Shown: positions 10,302 through 21,592 of the stretch, piece by piece
Layout of the letters: each line of letters starts with the position of its first letter
Position numbering within the stretch: the stretch's first letter is position 1
Assembly (NCBI GenBank): GCA_018340375.1
Contig: JAFFJZ010000085.1
Span: 367,944 to 431,943, forward strand
Length of the DNA: 64,000 bases
DNA from: Gonatopus flavifemur
Lineage: Eukaryota; Arthropoda; Insecta; Hymenoptera; Dryinidae
Reading direction: 5' to 3'
Notes under the pieces: model-generated
Database searches by the model: none
Told to the model about the DNA's origin: nothing
The model's input: only the letters and a program-made list of their open reading frames with translations
Made by a program: the position numbers and the translations under genes

Positions 10302-13148
10302 TCATGCATTAACCGACAGTTTAAACCGCTTCAAGGAAACACCAAACAATTCCATCGACCGATCGAAATTATTTGCTAATTCACAAATGCGAGAAATCGG
10401 ATCATAATTTCCAAATCTTGATTTAAATTGTACAGGTCTGAATAAAAGCGCTCTCCTAACTGGTCTACCGGGGATGTTAAAATTAACTTTACTCAGCAAT
10501 GACTCGCAATCAAGAAAACCATTAATCAATTTAAAAAGAAATAGGAGATCATTCATTTGTCTCCGCTCTTCGAGGGTAGTTAAATTCATTCTGTGAAGAA
10601 TTCTGGAGTAATCATGGTCAGAATATCTCATAGGGCAGCCTATTCTAAAAGCGGCAAAGCGTAAAAACTTGTGTTGCACACTCTCAATCATTCTAATATC
10701 CTTCTTCAAGTACGGAGACCAGATAGGGGACGCATATTCAAGATGAGGTCTAATTAAAGAGGAATATAGTACTTTTAATGACCTAACATCTTTGAAATCA
10801 CTGGAAAATCTTTTGACGAAGCCGAGATTTCTCATCGCAGTACCACAAGCTTTCACAGAATGCTCAGAAAAATCCAATTCATCATTTATAGTTACACCAA
10901 GATCAACATAAGATTTACCAGTATTCAATGTAATATTCGCAATCTTGTAGGAGAATATGAGAGGATTTCTTGACCGCGAGATTCTCATTACACAGCATTT
11001 TTCTGAGTTCAGATGCAGAGAATTACGGGTGCACCAAGAATCTAATCTCGATAATACTGACTGTAAGTGATGAACATCCGCAAGACATTTTATGTTCTCG
11101 AAGATTTTTAGATCATCAGCAAATAACAGGAAATCACAATCATTGAGAACCTGCCCAATGTCATTTATGAATAGCAAAAATAAGAGTGGACCAAGGTGGG
11201 ATCCCTGGGGCACTCCCGAAGAAGGTATAATCGGTTCAGAAAAACAGTTCCGAACTTTTACCATCTGCACCCGATCAGTTAAGTAACTCTGGAACCAAAG
11301 TTTCAGATTACCAGATATTCCAAAGCTACTCAACTTAGATAGAAGAACGCTGTGAGATGCCGTATCAAACGCTTTACTGAAATCAGTGTAAATAACATCA
11401 ACTTGTGAGTTATCCTCCAGCGCAATGGCGGTGTAATTACAGAAAGCAGCCAAATTCGTAGTAATAGACCTCATTGACATGAAACCATGTTGTTCCGGGA
11501 TGATAAGAGGAGACAACAAAGGAGTAATCTTGTCAACAACCACGCGCTCAAAAATCTTAGACATAACATTTAAAATACTTATAGGTCTATAATTCTCAGC
11601 ATCCAGTTTATTACCATTCTTGAAAATAGGAGAGATCAGGCTCGTTTTCAATTCAGCAGGGAAACATCCGGAAGAAAGAGATTTATTAAAGATAAGCCAA
11701 AGCGGTCGAGAAAGAATAAATTTGCAAGACTTGAACAGCAACGGCGGAAGGCCATCAAATCCTGGGCCCTTGCTCGTATCTAACGAATCAAGAACAGAGT
11801 AGATCTCTCCTATGGTAATATCCAAATCAGAAAGCATGTTGAATGACATATCATGTCTAGAATGGTTAACATTAACCGAGTTATGTGGAGCAAAAACCGA
11901 TGAAAAGTGATCAGCAAAAAGGTTAGCCATTCCAGCTGCAGAGTCAGCAACTACATTATTTAACATGATAGTACTAGGTAAGTCATTAAATGAACGCTTA
12001 CTGTTAACAAAATTCCAAAAAGATTTAACATCCTTTTGAATATTAGTCTCAACTTGGCGAATGTAATTCGAATAACAAGCCCGAGCTCGTGATTTACATT
12101 GAGCACGCAAAAAAGAGAACGCTAAATAATCGCCGCGACTATAAGACGATTTGTAAATCATATGGGCAACTTTCTTTCTTCTAATTAATTTTTTGAGCTC
12201 AGGAGTAAACCAAAGAGGATAAATAGATCTTTTGATCAATGTTTTCGGAACGTACAACTCAATAGCCACAGAAAGTTGATCATACAAAAAACTAATAGCA
12301 GTATTTACATCCATGCATTTTAACTCCAAATCCCAATCAATTTGATTCAAATGCTGCCGAATAGAAAAAAAATCAGCCAATTTATAATTGTACCGGTACG
12401 TGTCGGTACAAGACAAAGATCTCAATGAAAGAGAATACAATCTAATTTCGATAGGGGGATGATAAGCATCACAATGTAGGAGGTAATCAACCGGACTAAT
12501 AGTTTCAACATACTCATCAGTGGTAAAAATCAAGTCCAGCATACCATTGAAATCATTGTAAATATTGTTTTTTTGATATAAACCAAAATAGTTGAAATAT
12601 TGAGTCAAAATCTCCACCGCAGACCTTTCATTCAGTGTCACACCAGGACGAAACGATGCCGTTAGAGAAGAGTCGTCATTGCGCCAAACCACATGCGGAA
12701 GATTGTAGTCACCGAAGAGGAAAATTGAGGAATCATAATCCTGACACAGTACCTCGGCCAGAGAAACACAATGTTCAAGGTAAAGAGATGATGATGAGGC
12801 AGGGGGGAAGTAACTTGCTCCAATAAAAACAGACTTCGAATTAAACTGCAACTTGACAAGAATATGTTCCACGCTAGTAGGCGGCAAATCAATCAATGCA
12901 CTATTCAAATACTTTTTGACCGCAATCAGCACACCACCTCCTCGAGAAAAAACACTGGTGTGCCTGCTCCTGTCCAACCGATACAAGACATAATCATTAA
13001 AGGACAATTCTTCATCAGATATGTTATCCGTTAACTAGGTTTCAGAGAAGATAATGACATACGTAGAAGTAAGAGATGAAAGTGAAATTTGCAAATCTTG
13101 AAGTTTAGTACGAAGACCACGAACATTCTGATAGTATATCAAAGGGTG
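10302..13148 (-). CDS. LINE ORF2: endonuclease and reverse transcriptase (one nonsense codon)
   Basis: The apurinic-type endonuclease begins with the catalytic-Asn motif YQNVRGLRTK just after ORF1 and continues with SRGGGVLIAVKK and FGDYNLPHVVW. The reverse transcriptase follows: NYRPISILNVMSKIFERVV, YTDFSKAFDTASHSVLL, SGVPQGSHLGPLLFLLFIND, and the catalytic FADD in LLFADDLKIF. The long open part runs from 13007 to the stop at 10302. A TAG near 13034-13036 replaces the Trp of the usual ETW motif, separating the first 35 or so residues. Without that change ORF2 would be about 940 residues, normal for the family. The endonuclease is probably inactive in this copy. Confidence 0.9.
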
Positions 13149-13150
13149 AG

Positions 13151-13975
13151 TTATAGGTTTTTTTTCTGGGGCACAGTACGCGTGTCAACAATCGTTGGCA
13201 ATCCATTTATATACTTGATTGTTTTGTTGGTATCACCACCATCGATCAGGTTCTTCAATTCCGCACGTAACGTGGTTAAATAATTTCTCTCTTGAACAGT
13301 TCGATCTTGATAAATTTTAAACAGTCCATTGTGATTAGATTTACGTTTCAAGATATTGATAACATCCTGAGATGATGGAAAAGAAACACAAATAGGTCTG
13401 TGTTTGTTCGCAACCTTTTTACCGATTCTATGCAACCTAATATCATCATGAACGGAAGGATTAATATTTCGGAGTAGTGTTTTCACCTTCGCTGCATCAT
13501 TTTGTTGTTGATTGTCCGGCGTCTCATCAATACCAACAATAATAATATTGCGAGATCGCTTCTGTCGCTCGTTGACTTCATGAATAATCGTTTCAAGATC
13601 ACGAGAATCATGGTCTTGTTTTGAAACGTCGAGTTTGTTCTCAACTTCAGTCAATCTCGCAGTGAGGGAAAGAATAGTTTGACTAAGAGAAACTATTTTG
13701 TCCTCGTAAACCCGAGCCATTTCATCACGAAATTTCGAGAATTCTTCATGGATGAGCTCCTTTATATTTACCAGTAGAGACAAGTCTTCTGGCAAAGATG
13801 AATCAATTTGATGTGAAGAAGCATCTGAACAATCGATGAGTTTGTTCACACTCCACGGATGATTACATCTGTGCACACATCCTGGATGCGAATGAATATT
13901 ACACGTATGACAGCTCACAGGATGAGAGACAGGTTTAGTACAACCTTTACAGATTTTCTTATCATGTTGTGACAT
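13151..13975 (-). CDS. LINE ORF1: zinc-finger, coiled-coil RNA-binding protein
   Basis: This is 274 residues, intact, starting ATG at 13973-13975. Residues 9-36 are Cys/His-rich (CKGCTKPVSHPVSCHTC and onward), resembling the PHD-like finger of some CR1/Jockey ORF1 proteins. Residues of about 70-140 have heptad spacing typical of a coiled coil (SLSQTILSLTARLTEVENKL). The C-terminal part (RSRNIIIVGIDE, DIRLHRIGKK) resembles the nucleic-acid-binding region of ORF1 proteins. Its job would be to package the element RNA as a chaperone. It ends only a few bases before the apparent beginning of ORF2 coding sequence. Confidence 0.8.
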   Translation of the reverse strand: MSQHDKKICKGCTKPVSHPVSCHTCNIHSHPGCVHRCNHPWSVNKLIDCSDASSHQIDSSLPEDLSLLVNIKELIHEEFSKFRDEMARVYEDKIVSLSQTILSLTARLTEVENKLDVSKQDHDSRDLETIIHEVNERQKRSRNIIIVGIDETPDNQQQNDAAKVKTLLRNINPSVHDDIRLHRIGKKVANKHRPICVSFPSSQDVINILKRKSNHNGLFKIYQDRTVQERNYLTTLRAELKNLIDGGDTNKTIKYINGLPTIVDTRTVPQKKNL

Positions 13976-14340
13976 TTTAAATATATGAAAAGATCAAAAC
14001 GTAGAGCAGATGATAATCACTGGTATCAGTAACACACAACACACACACGCGAGTAATGGTCTGTTTACTGTTTTCGTATCACACAACGAAGCGGCAATGT
14101 AAGTGACAGTATGTATGTTAGGCTACTGTATCCGTGAGACGAAACTTTCCGACAAATGATGATTTCAAATCAGTGAAAACGTGGTAGATAAGGCACAAAC
14201 CGGAAAGTGAAATACTACACGAGATGCACAGTAAAAAACACTATACCGAGCGAACTGAATAGCAGTTAAATAGACACTATTAAAAGCAACGGATGAGAAA
14301 ATTAACGGAGCAGCAAATGCACGTCAAACTCGCATGGCGT

Positions 14341-15366
14341 CTTGTTTATTTCTGAAGTGATTGAAGTAATTGAATTCTATTCCTACAAATCCTTTGGGGA
14401 AAATATAATGTACATTCTCGTAAGGAACTGTAACATGTTACATTCCAAAAGCGCAAAATGACTCTTAGGGTACATTCGCTTCTAACTTCACCCACACTCT
14501 ATGGCATTTTTTACGGTAAATTTTCGCCAGTGTGATCGTTTTTGTTCCATTCCATTCACTGTAGTTTTGATGGCAATGAATATTTTTTGGATAAAGAACA
14601 AATCGATATTCAGTTTAAATGATCTTTTCTTGAGTGTATATGTACTTATATGCACTGAGGGTATTTATAACCAACAAAGGATAGTCTTGGAGGATAAAAG
14701 TGTTTCGAATATTATTTTCATCGGTTTCTATATTTTTCCCCTGTAATATTCCGATAAATATCTCTGATTCACTAATCGTGGATTCTTTAAAATACCCCAA
14801 CTTCACTCTTGTAAATTGTGATGTAATAAATGATCACAAAAAGAGTCGCGAGGTGGCACCGCGCACGATCCCTTTCGATCGTGATCGTAAATTTTCAGAA
14901 CCCGTTAGTTCACCCGAAAGAACATAGCTGTCGCTCGCTCATACGAGAATCGTGGGTAACACCATCTCTCTCCAACCCCGAACCACATGAAAAGAGAGAG
15001 AGAGAGAGAGCTAGGATCAGCCGTCTCCGAGGATGCCACCCCGTCCCTGGACCGGCGGAACAACGGCAGAGACCAACCCGACCACGCTGTACCCCTTCTT
15101 CCAGCCCCACCAAAAGATGGAAAAGGACATAAACACCCGCACCCAGGAAACCTCCAAAACGCGCATGCGCACACTCACCCAACGAGTAGCTAGAGGCCAC
15201 CACCGCCCGAACCCGTGAAACGAGCTCCTGAAGTAAGCTCCAACGGAAAGTCACCGACGGGGTCTGTACATGATTTTGCGAACTCACCCGTCGGGCAAGA
15301 AGAAGGGAGTGGTCATCCCACATGTCACTCCTTGTATAACCGAGCGATCGGCAAGTCACAAAAAGG
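14341..15366. other. Unassigned region with (AG)n run and a palindromic CGCATGCGC site
   Basis: No gene recognised. An AG repeat lies at about 14990-15009. At about 15159-15170 the sequence CGCGCATGCGC occurs, a near match to the NRF1/Ewg binding consensus. Several overlapping ORFs on both strands have no recognisable motifs and low plausibility. The local G+C is higher than in the neighbouring DNA. Confidence 0.35.
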
Positions 15367-15493
15367 GGTGAGGGCCGACTCAACGAAAGGACAAATCAAC
15401 GAAACCATTGGTTGAAAAGGAAGAGATGTATGATGATGTATGATGAACTAACGGTTTCGTTGATTTGGTTTCTCGTTGATTTGGCTCCCATCC
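15367..15493. mobile_element. 127-bp MITE, copy 1
   Basis: The left end GGTGAGGGCC and right end GGCTCCCATCC are inverted. The inner sequence is a second inverted pair (CAAATCAACGAAACC and GGTTTCGTTGATTTGG). The length equals that of the copy at 59235-59361, which shares ends and layout. No target duplication remains here, so this is the older copy. Confidence 0.75.
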
Positions 15494-15588
15494 ACGGGAA
15501 GCTTTGTTGTGAAGAAAAAGCGAGAATTACGAGATAAGATACGGTGAGTGCCCGATGCCATCGGAGGGTGACACATATTAGAGGGTAA

Positions 15589-16008
15589 CACGTGTCGCAA
15601 GGATTTTGACGGTGTGGAGTGCCTGTGCGGTGTTCTGGTGAAGAGTAAAAGTGGTAAAACGGTGTCGTTCACGTGGCCTCCTCCACGTGCCCTTTCCTTT
15701 GATTTCTCTTTTCCATCTTTGTTCTCATATAGAATCACCCCCTTCGCCCGTATTTTCCCTTCCCCGGTTACATTTTATGGTCGCGGTTTCCCTATATTCC
15801 CCTTTTTCTTGGTTAATGTAAACGGCTCCATCCGTGTAGAGTTTTCCCTCGCGATCGTGTCCTCCGTCTTTTTTCTCATTCCCTTGTGTTCCCCTAGTCA
15901 ATTTTATGAACGTTGATTGTATATATACATATATTTTCTTATCACAACGTGGTCGTGTACATTGTAAAGCCATTGAATTTGAAATACATATACACGTGGC
16001 AACACGTG
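15589..16008. promoter_or_regulatory. Cluster of five CACGTG E-boxes
   Basis: CACGTG occurs at 15589-15594, 15670-15675, 15684-15689, 15993-15998 and 16003-16008. The core binds bHLH factors of the Myc/CLOCK/USF types. Five in 420 bp is far above the chance rate of about one per 4 kb. No promoter or adjacent gene was established, so function is inference. Confidence 0.35.
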
Positions 16009-17900
16009 TTCAACTTCATTTTCATATTTCCTCACTTGGTTGATTAGAATCAACCCACCCCCCCTCCCTGAGCTTTTCCTTTTCCTTTGACCCCTCAAAA
16101 TTGTCGTGAACACGTTACTTGTACCTGTTCAATATATTACAGGTCCCGCTGTGGTAAACAAATATCCACGACAGGAGTCGTGGAGGCGCTCAACAACGCA
16201 TGCGCCTTTGTGCATGGGTTCTGGTCATACCCATCACGAAATAATTATGTTTCTCCCTAGCTATCATGGGAAACTATTTTTTTCCTGGAAGTTGAACTTT
16301 TCCTGATTACAAAACGGTGGTTATTTTTGTCTTTACGTCTTTGTGCGAGATAGATATGATTTTTCGAAAAAAATCGTTCTTCTCACTGTTTTTTTCAGAT
16401 TTATGTTCCTTCTTTCCTACATAACTCACAGAAACCCCAAGAAAATCTCCTTTCACAATGCTGATCACTATTCTTGACATCACAACGAATCGATTGGGAA
16501 AACAATCATCTCAAAAGGATGATAATGTTCGAAGGAAATACAGCCAAAATAAGATGCGCCGGGTCCAAAAGACCCGGGTGCGTGGATGAGAGATTTTTAC
16601 GAAGGTGCGTGGTTGAGGGTTAGAGGGTGGAGATTGCGATGTTCCAAGGTCCTCTCCACAAAATTTCATGGGAAATGATCAGGGATTGTTCAGAATTCTT
16701 CGAAACGCTTTTTCAGGGAAAAAAATAACCCTACGCACATTTCAGACTGAATTGTCCGATTATCGCGGTTCTTAACTAATTTTTATGAAGAATTTATTTA
16801 TATGATTGAAATCGCGATGTTTCAATTTTCCTGGTATATTGAGAAGAAAAATTTCCGGGAACAATGGAATATTTAATTGGAAAGTGATGATAAAATACTT
16901 GACTGATTTGGATGAACTTTTATTGATTCAACTGAACATTCATTCAATCGAGCAAATATTTAATATGTTGTAAAATACGCTTCCATCGAATCGGAGGTAT
17001 TTATGGTGGGGAGAAGGATTTTTTTCCGTTTTTTAAATAGAGCTTCCATCAGTCGGTAATTGAATTTCAATAAAATTTAATGTCAGCAATTGTTATTAAC
17101 AATCTTATAAACAAATTCGGAAGGTTCTCGAATGAGGGAGAGGATTTTTTTCATAGTGTTTACTGAGGATTATAGTCACGGATAATGAATAGGTTTAAGA
17201 TGGAATTGATATTCATGATTGTCATAAATAATTTCAAAACAATTTTCCTTTAAAATTCGGTAATTGAAAAAATCTCCGATGTAATGATGCCGTTCTTACT
17301 TTTTATTTCTGAGGATCATCTCAAAAAAATTGTTCGTGAAACATCGAACATAACCGCTGATATCCATCATTGTTATAACTGATTTCATGAACAAATCCTC
17401 GACTTGGAGGTGATCTGAAGGGGGAAAAGGATTTTGTTTCCGTTTTTTGCATAGACGTTCCATTATTAATAATCTGTAATTGAATTTCTGCAACATTCAG
17501 AATTAACAATTGTTCATAACAATGTTTTTATCAAGTTTGCATCTGGGAGGTTTCTGAATGAGGGAGAAATTTTGTTGGTGATATCTACTGAAGATCATCA
17601 TGAATAGTCATGAATATTGAGTAAATTTCAGACGGAATTGATTGTTATAAACAATTCTTCCAACAAATTTTGAACTGAGAAACAGTCATAATCGTACATG
17701 ATTACACACGATGATGCTCAGTGAATACCCCGGAAAAAAATTCTCTCTCATTCAAAAACCTCCTGATTGAAAATTTGTTCATAAAATCGTTATTAAGAAT
17801 TGTTAACGTTGAATTCCGCTACAATTGGATTACAGATTGGGACTGATGGAAAGTCTATGTGAAAAACGGAAGCAAAATCCTTTCCGCTTCTCAAAGCATC
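16009..17900. repeat. Noncoding region with diverged direct and inverted repeats
   Basis: A unit containing GTAATTGAATTTC, then AACAATTGTTCATAACAAT, then GAATGAGGGAGA appears near 17042-17160 and 17455-17575. It appears inverted near 17735-17855. A GC-rich hairpin (CCGGGTC, loop, GACCCGG) lies at about 16559-16577. No gene seen. Confidence 0.45.
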
Positions 17901-17901
17901 T

Positions 17902-19772
17902 TTAAGTTGAAAATTTGTTTATAAAATTACTTATAACAATGCTTAATACCGTGTGTATCTTTGATGTTCCACGAACAACTTTCTGGAATAATTCCAGGGC
18001 ATGGTCGGCAAAGTCTGGACGAATTTCGGTTCCCCAATCCTCAAAACCGATTATTTTTCGTTTTGATACATCGTAATGTGAATACGGCTGTATAGAGAGT
18101 TCATCCCACATCAGCACGCATTGTTTCTGTTTTTCGGTTTCCATGCTGGAACATATCTGTTTCAATCTGTCCGAAACAGGCGCATGGATTCCTGCTTGCA
18201 AAGGGATTTTCTTCAACAAATTTCTCAATGTCACATCCGATGGCAAGATAAAAATATCCTGTGAAAAACAGTACGCTTCAGGAGATCTTTTATACAGGGT
18301 GTCCCATTTTGATCTTTAAATGTAAATATCTCAAAAACATGCATCTTAAACCAAAAGTACTCTGCACCGAAGTTGTTATACAAAGAGGGGGCCACAAAAC
18401 TACTATATCAGTTTCATCATAGATGGCGTTATGATCGATTGAAATGGGGTCAACATCATTCTTTTAAACGGGAACCCCCACTTTTCATTGCATATCTTGA
18501 TTCTACGCAAAAAACTGAGTAACTTTTGGTTGAAACGTGTTTATGAATCCTTGAAGGTGGCGCCACGATCGATGAAAAATGAAGTCTATGAAACAATATG
18601 CGGATATCTTGAGGAATGCATTCAAGAGCCGAAATATCTCATCCGAATGTTGTGGTTAAGAGAGGGGACGACACAATGGCGATATCAGTTCCATAGTAGA
18701 TGGTGCTGTGGTCGGTAAAAATGAGGTCAACTTGAATTTTTCGAATGGAAACTCTTACTTCTCATCGCATATCATGATTCTACGCGGAAAAATGAGGAAT
18801 TTGTGTTTGAAACATTTTTCCTAAATTCTTGAAGTTCAAACAGTGGAAAATGAGGTTGATGAAATAGTTCTACTGCATTAGGAGAGTTACATTGAATTGA
18901 AGTAATTTACAACGTTTTGGACATGACATTTGTTGTGTTCTGTGTTCGATTTCTTCTCTGAAATTATTATTGTTTTGATTTGTTTGTTGAGCGTTACTTC
19001 ACACATAATGCGGTAGAACTTTCCTATCAACCTCATTTTCCACCATTTCCATCTCCAAGAATTTAGGAACAATGTTTCAAACACAAATTCCTCATTTTTC
19101 CGCGTAGAATCATGATATGCGATGAAAAGTAGGAGTTTCCATTTGAAAAATTGAAGTTGACCTAATTTTTACCGACCACAGCACCATCTACTATGAAACT
19201 GATATCGCCATTGTGTCTTCCCCTCTCTTGACAAGAACATTTGAATGAGATATTTCGGCTCTTGGATGCATTCCTCAAGATATCCGCATATTGTTCCACA
19301 GACTTCATTTTTCATCGATTGTAGTGCCATCTTCAAAAATTTAGAAAAACGTTTCACGCAAAAGTTACTCAGTTTTTTGCGTAGAATCAAGATATGCAAT
19401 AAGAAGTGGGGTTTCCCGTTCAAAAAAATGATGTTGACCCCATTTTAATCGATCATAACGCCATCTATGATGAAACTGATATCACAGTTCTGTGGCCCCC
19501 TCTTTGTACAACAACTTTGGTATGAAGCACTTTTGATTTACGATGCATGTTTCCGAGATATTTGCATTCAAAGAATGAAATGGGAAACCCTGTATATAGC
19601 GAGGGCCATAATTTTCTGTTCTATGGAAAATATCCGTCCATTCGAGGCTTTGGCTGCATTCTGCCATTGCATTTGGGAAAATACTGTTTGCGTTGTGTTG
19701 AATTCCTGTGTGAGATATTCAGAAGCATTTGATGCAATGAATTTGTTCGCTGCTTGTAAACGAGTTTCATAC
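17902..19772 (-). pseudogene. THAP9/P-type transposase-like DDE region exon, interrupted by a foldback element
   Basis: On the minus strand the exon opens after a good 3' splice site (TTTGTTTTCAG) with YETRLQAANKFIASNAS, continues to IFSIEQKIMALAIY, and is broken by the 1298-bp element at 18295-19592. It then resumes with SPEAYCFSQDIFILPSDVTL and VLMWDELSIQPYSHYD, where the Asp is the expected first RNase-H-fold acidic residue of P-superfamily transposases. It fades out near 17940. A one-base frame offset remains across the insertion. The exon start matches in phase the end of the coiled-coil exon at 40597, so both are likely one gene. Such genes derive from P elements, and some are domesticated, but this copy is broken. 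Confidence 0.72.
18295..19592. mobile_element. 1.3-kb foldback element with TACAGGG ends
   Basis: The left end is CAGGGTGTCCCATTT and the right end is AAATGGGAAACCCTG, each flanked by TA. Arms of about 600 bp are inverted around 18940, for example GCATATCTTGATTCTACGC at 18489 and its inverse near 19390. No transposase is encoded, so it would be mobilised in trans, probably by a Tc1/mariner-type enzyme given the TA duplication. It sits in the exon of the THAP9-like gene. Confidence 0.85.
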
Positions 19773-19950
19773 CTGAAAACAAATATAAAATTTCGTTGAT
19801 ATTACATTATCCTTACTGGATACAGTTGAAATTGTGTTCTTACAATTACATTGAACGAAATAGTTTCAGTTCAAAATGATTCCGGCATTCAATGTATATA
19901 CAATTACTGCAGTAACGTAAACAGTAGGAACATGTTCATATATCTATATT

Positions 19951-20187
19951 TTGTCGGTCACATGACAAAACGTAACAAGTCACGATATAAATTTCTTCGT
20001 TTTTCCTCAATTTTCATCATTGTGGGAGGTGAATAATTGTTAGAAATGAATTCATTGGCATAGCTATGGTTCAGTCAAACAATTTGATATCAGATTTGTG
20101 AGAAATCACGATCAGAAACATTCGTTATTATAGAAATAACAATTATTCAACAACGTGAGTTATGAAGTTTCGTCATGTGACCGACGA
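19951..20187. mobile_element. Small palindromic MITE
   Basis: GTCGGTCACATGACAAAACG at about 19951 is matched by the inverse CGTCATGTGACCGAC near 20173-20187. The approximately 237-bp unit lies in the large intron of the THAP9-like gene. The exact target duplication was not resolved. Confidence 0.55.
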
Positions 20188-21592
20188 TTTATTGCATTCA
20201 ACACATCTGTATGTAACAAGCCGAATACTTTGATAGCAAAATGTGTTTCTGGGATGTTTTCTGAACGTTCACAAAACCTGCCCTCCATTTTATAAAGGTT
20301 CCATAAAAGTTTTGGTGGCATGTTATGCTGTCAGAGTTGTAACGGCCTTCGCCGAAAAGACCATGTAAGAATTGAAACGACGGAAATATGAGGATATTGA
20401 AAATAATGGAAATTAGTGGAAAATAATGGACTGTATGAAATGACGGAAAACCCGAGTAAATTTAAATTCAGAAACTATATTTCTATTAAATTATAAAATA
20501 TAAATCAAATTCTTATCTGGTTCCTTAAGAGCAGGGTTGGAAAAAACCCGGGTTTTTTCTTTAAAACCCGCCCCACTGGGTACAATCAGGTTTTTTCGGG
20601 TTTTTTCGGGCTTTTTCGGGTTTTTTCGGGTTTTATCAAATTGGCATCAGTGATGCCAGTATTTCCTAGAAAAATCTTCAGATTTTTTGTCATTGGTCAT
20701 TTCTTTCCAAATTGAAAATATGATTGGCCAGTTGTACAAGAAATGACCAATCATCAGATGTTGAAGATTTTTTTAGAGAATACTGGCAATGCTGATTGGC
20801 GTTGGTTTTCTCTGATGATTCTTAGTATGACCTACTAATCTTCATTTTTATCGCACTATGTTACCATTTTTCGTATATGATGATATAGAATAATATATTT
20901 ATATATGTATATTTCATGGTAAGCGGTCTTTTGGCCGAATGAACATGATTTGACCACCGCTAGTCATTCCCCAGTGTTCTCTGAAAGCGACTAGTGATTG
21001 TCAAATCATGTCGATTCTGCCAAAAGACCCTACCATATTCCATTTTACTTCATATTGTCACCAAGAAATACCGAATAAAGTAAAAAGTTACTTTTTATAT
21101 AAGCTCTCATGTGAGCACCAATCTGGAATCAATTTTTGTTCGACTTTGGCCTGAGCTTTCAAAGTTGGGCCTCGATCAGATTGAAATTGGACCAAGATTT
21201 GTGTTTACATGAGCTGAAATCAAGTTTGAAACTAGTGAAATTTCCAAGTGAAATTTACTCCAACCGTTAACGCACTTTACTGCAATTCGATTAGCATCGC
21301 CACAATTCAAATTGGACGTTACAAATCCTTGTATTTTGTGTCCATTCTAATTTTGATGCAAGACCACAGTGCATATAAAAACAATCTACCAAGCGGTTTT
21401 GCATGTTTTTTGCCAAATTGTTAAGGTGTCCACCTAGCAGTGCTGGGATTGAAAGAATTTCTTCTTCATTCGGGCACATCTAGAATAGTCTGAGGAATAG
21501 ACTAGTTCCAGAAAGGGCCACTAAATTAGTTAAACTATATAAATTTTACCAAAATGAACAACACGATGATCAACTACAACTAAGACTTTCTA

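Larger units (their letters stand above)
10165..14340 (-). mobile_element. Non-LTR retrotransposon (LINE), Jockey/CR1-type, nearly complete
   Basis: On the minus strand, about 365 bp of leader is followed by ORF1 (13151-13975), ORF2 (10302 to about 13148), a short 3' UTR and an A-rich tail seen on the plus strand as TTTTA units at 10167-10205. The element copies itself by target-primed reverse transcription. Only one clear nonsense change was found, which makes this one of the younger copies in the window. The 5' end is approximate, because no target duplication could be matched. Confidence 0.88.

Noticed and set aside
15614..15916. 100-residue ORF in the E-box region
   Set aside because: Low-complexity F, S and P composition, no homologous motif, and opposite-strand ORFs of similar length.
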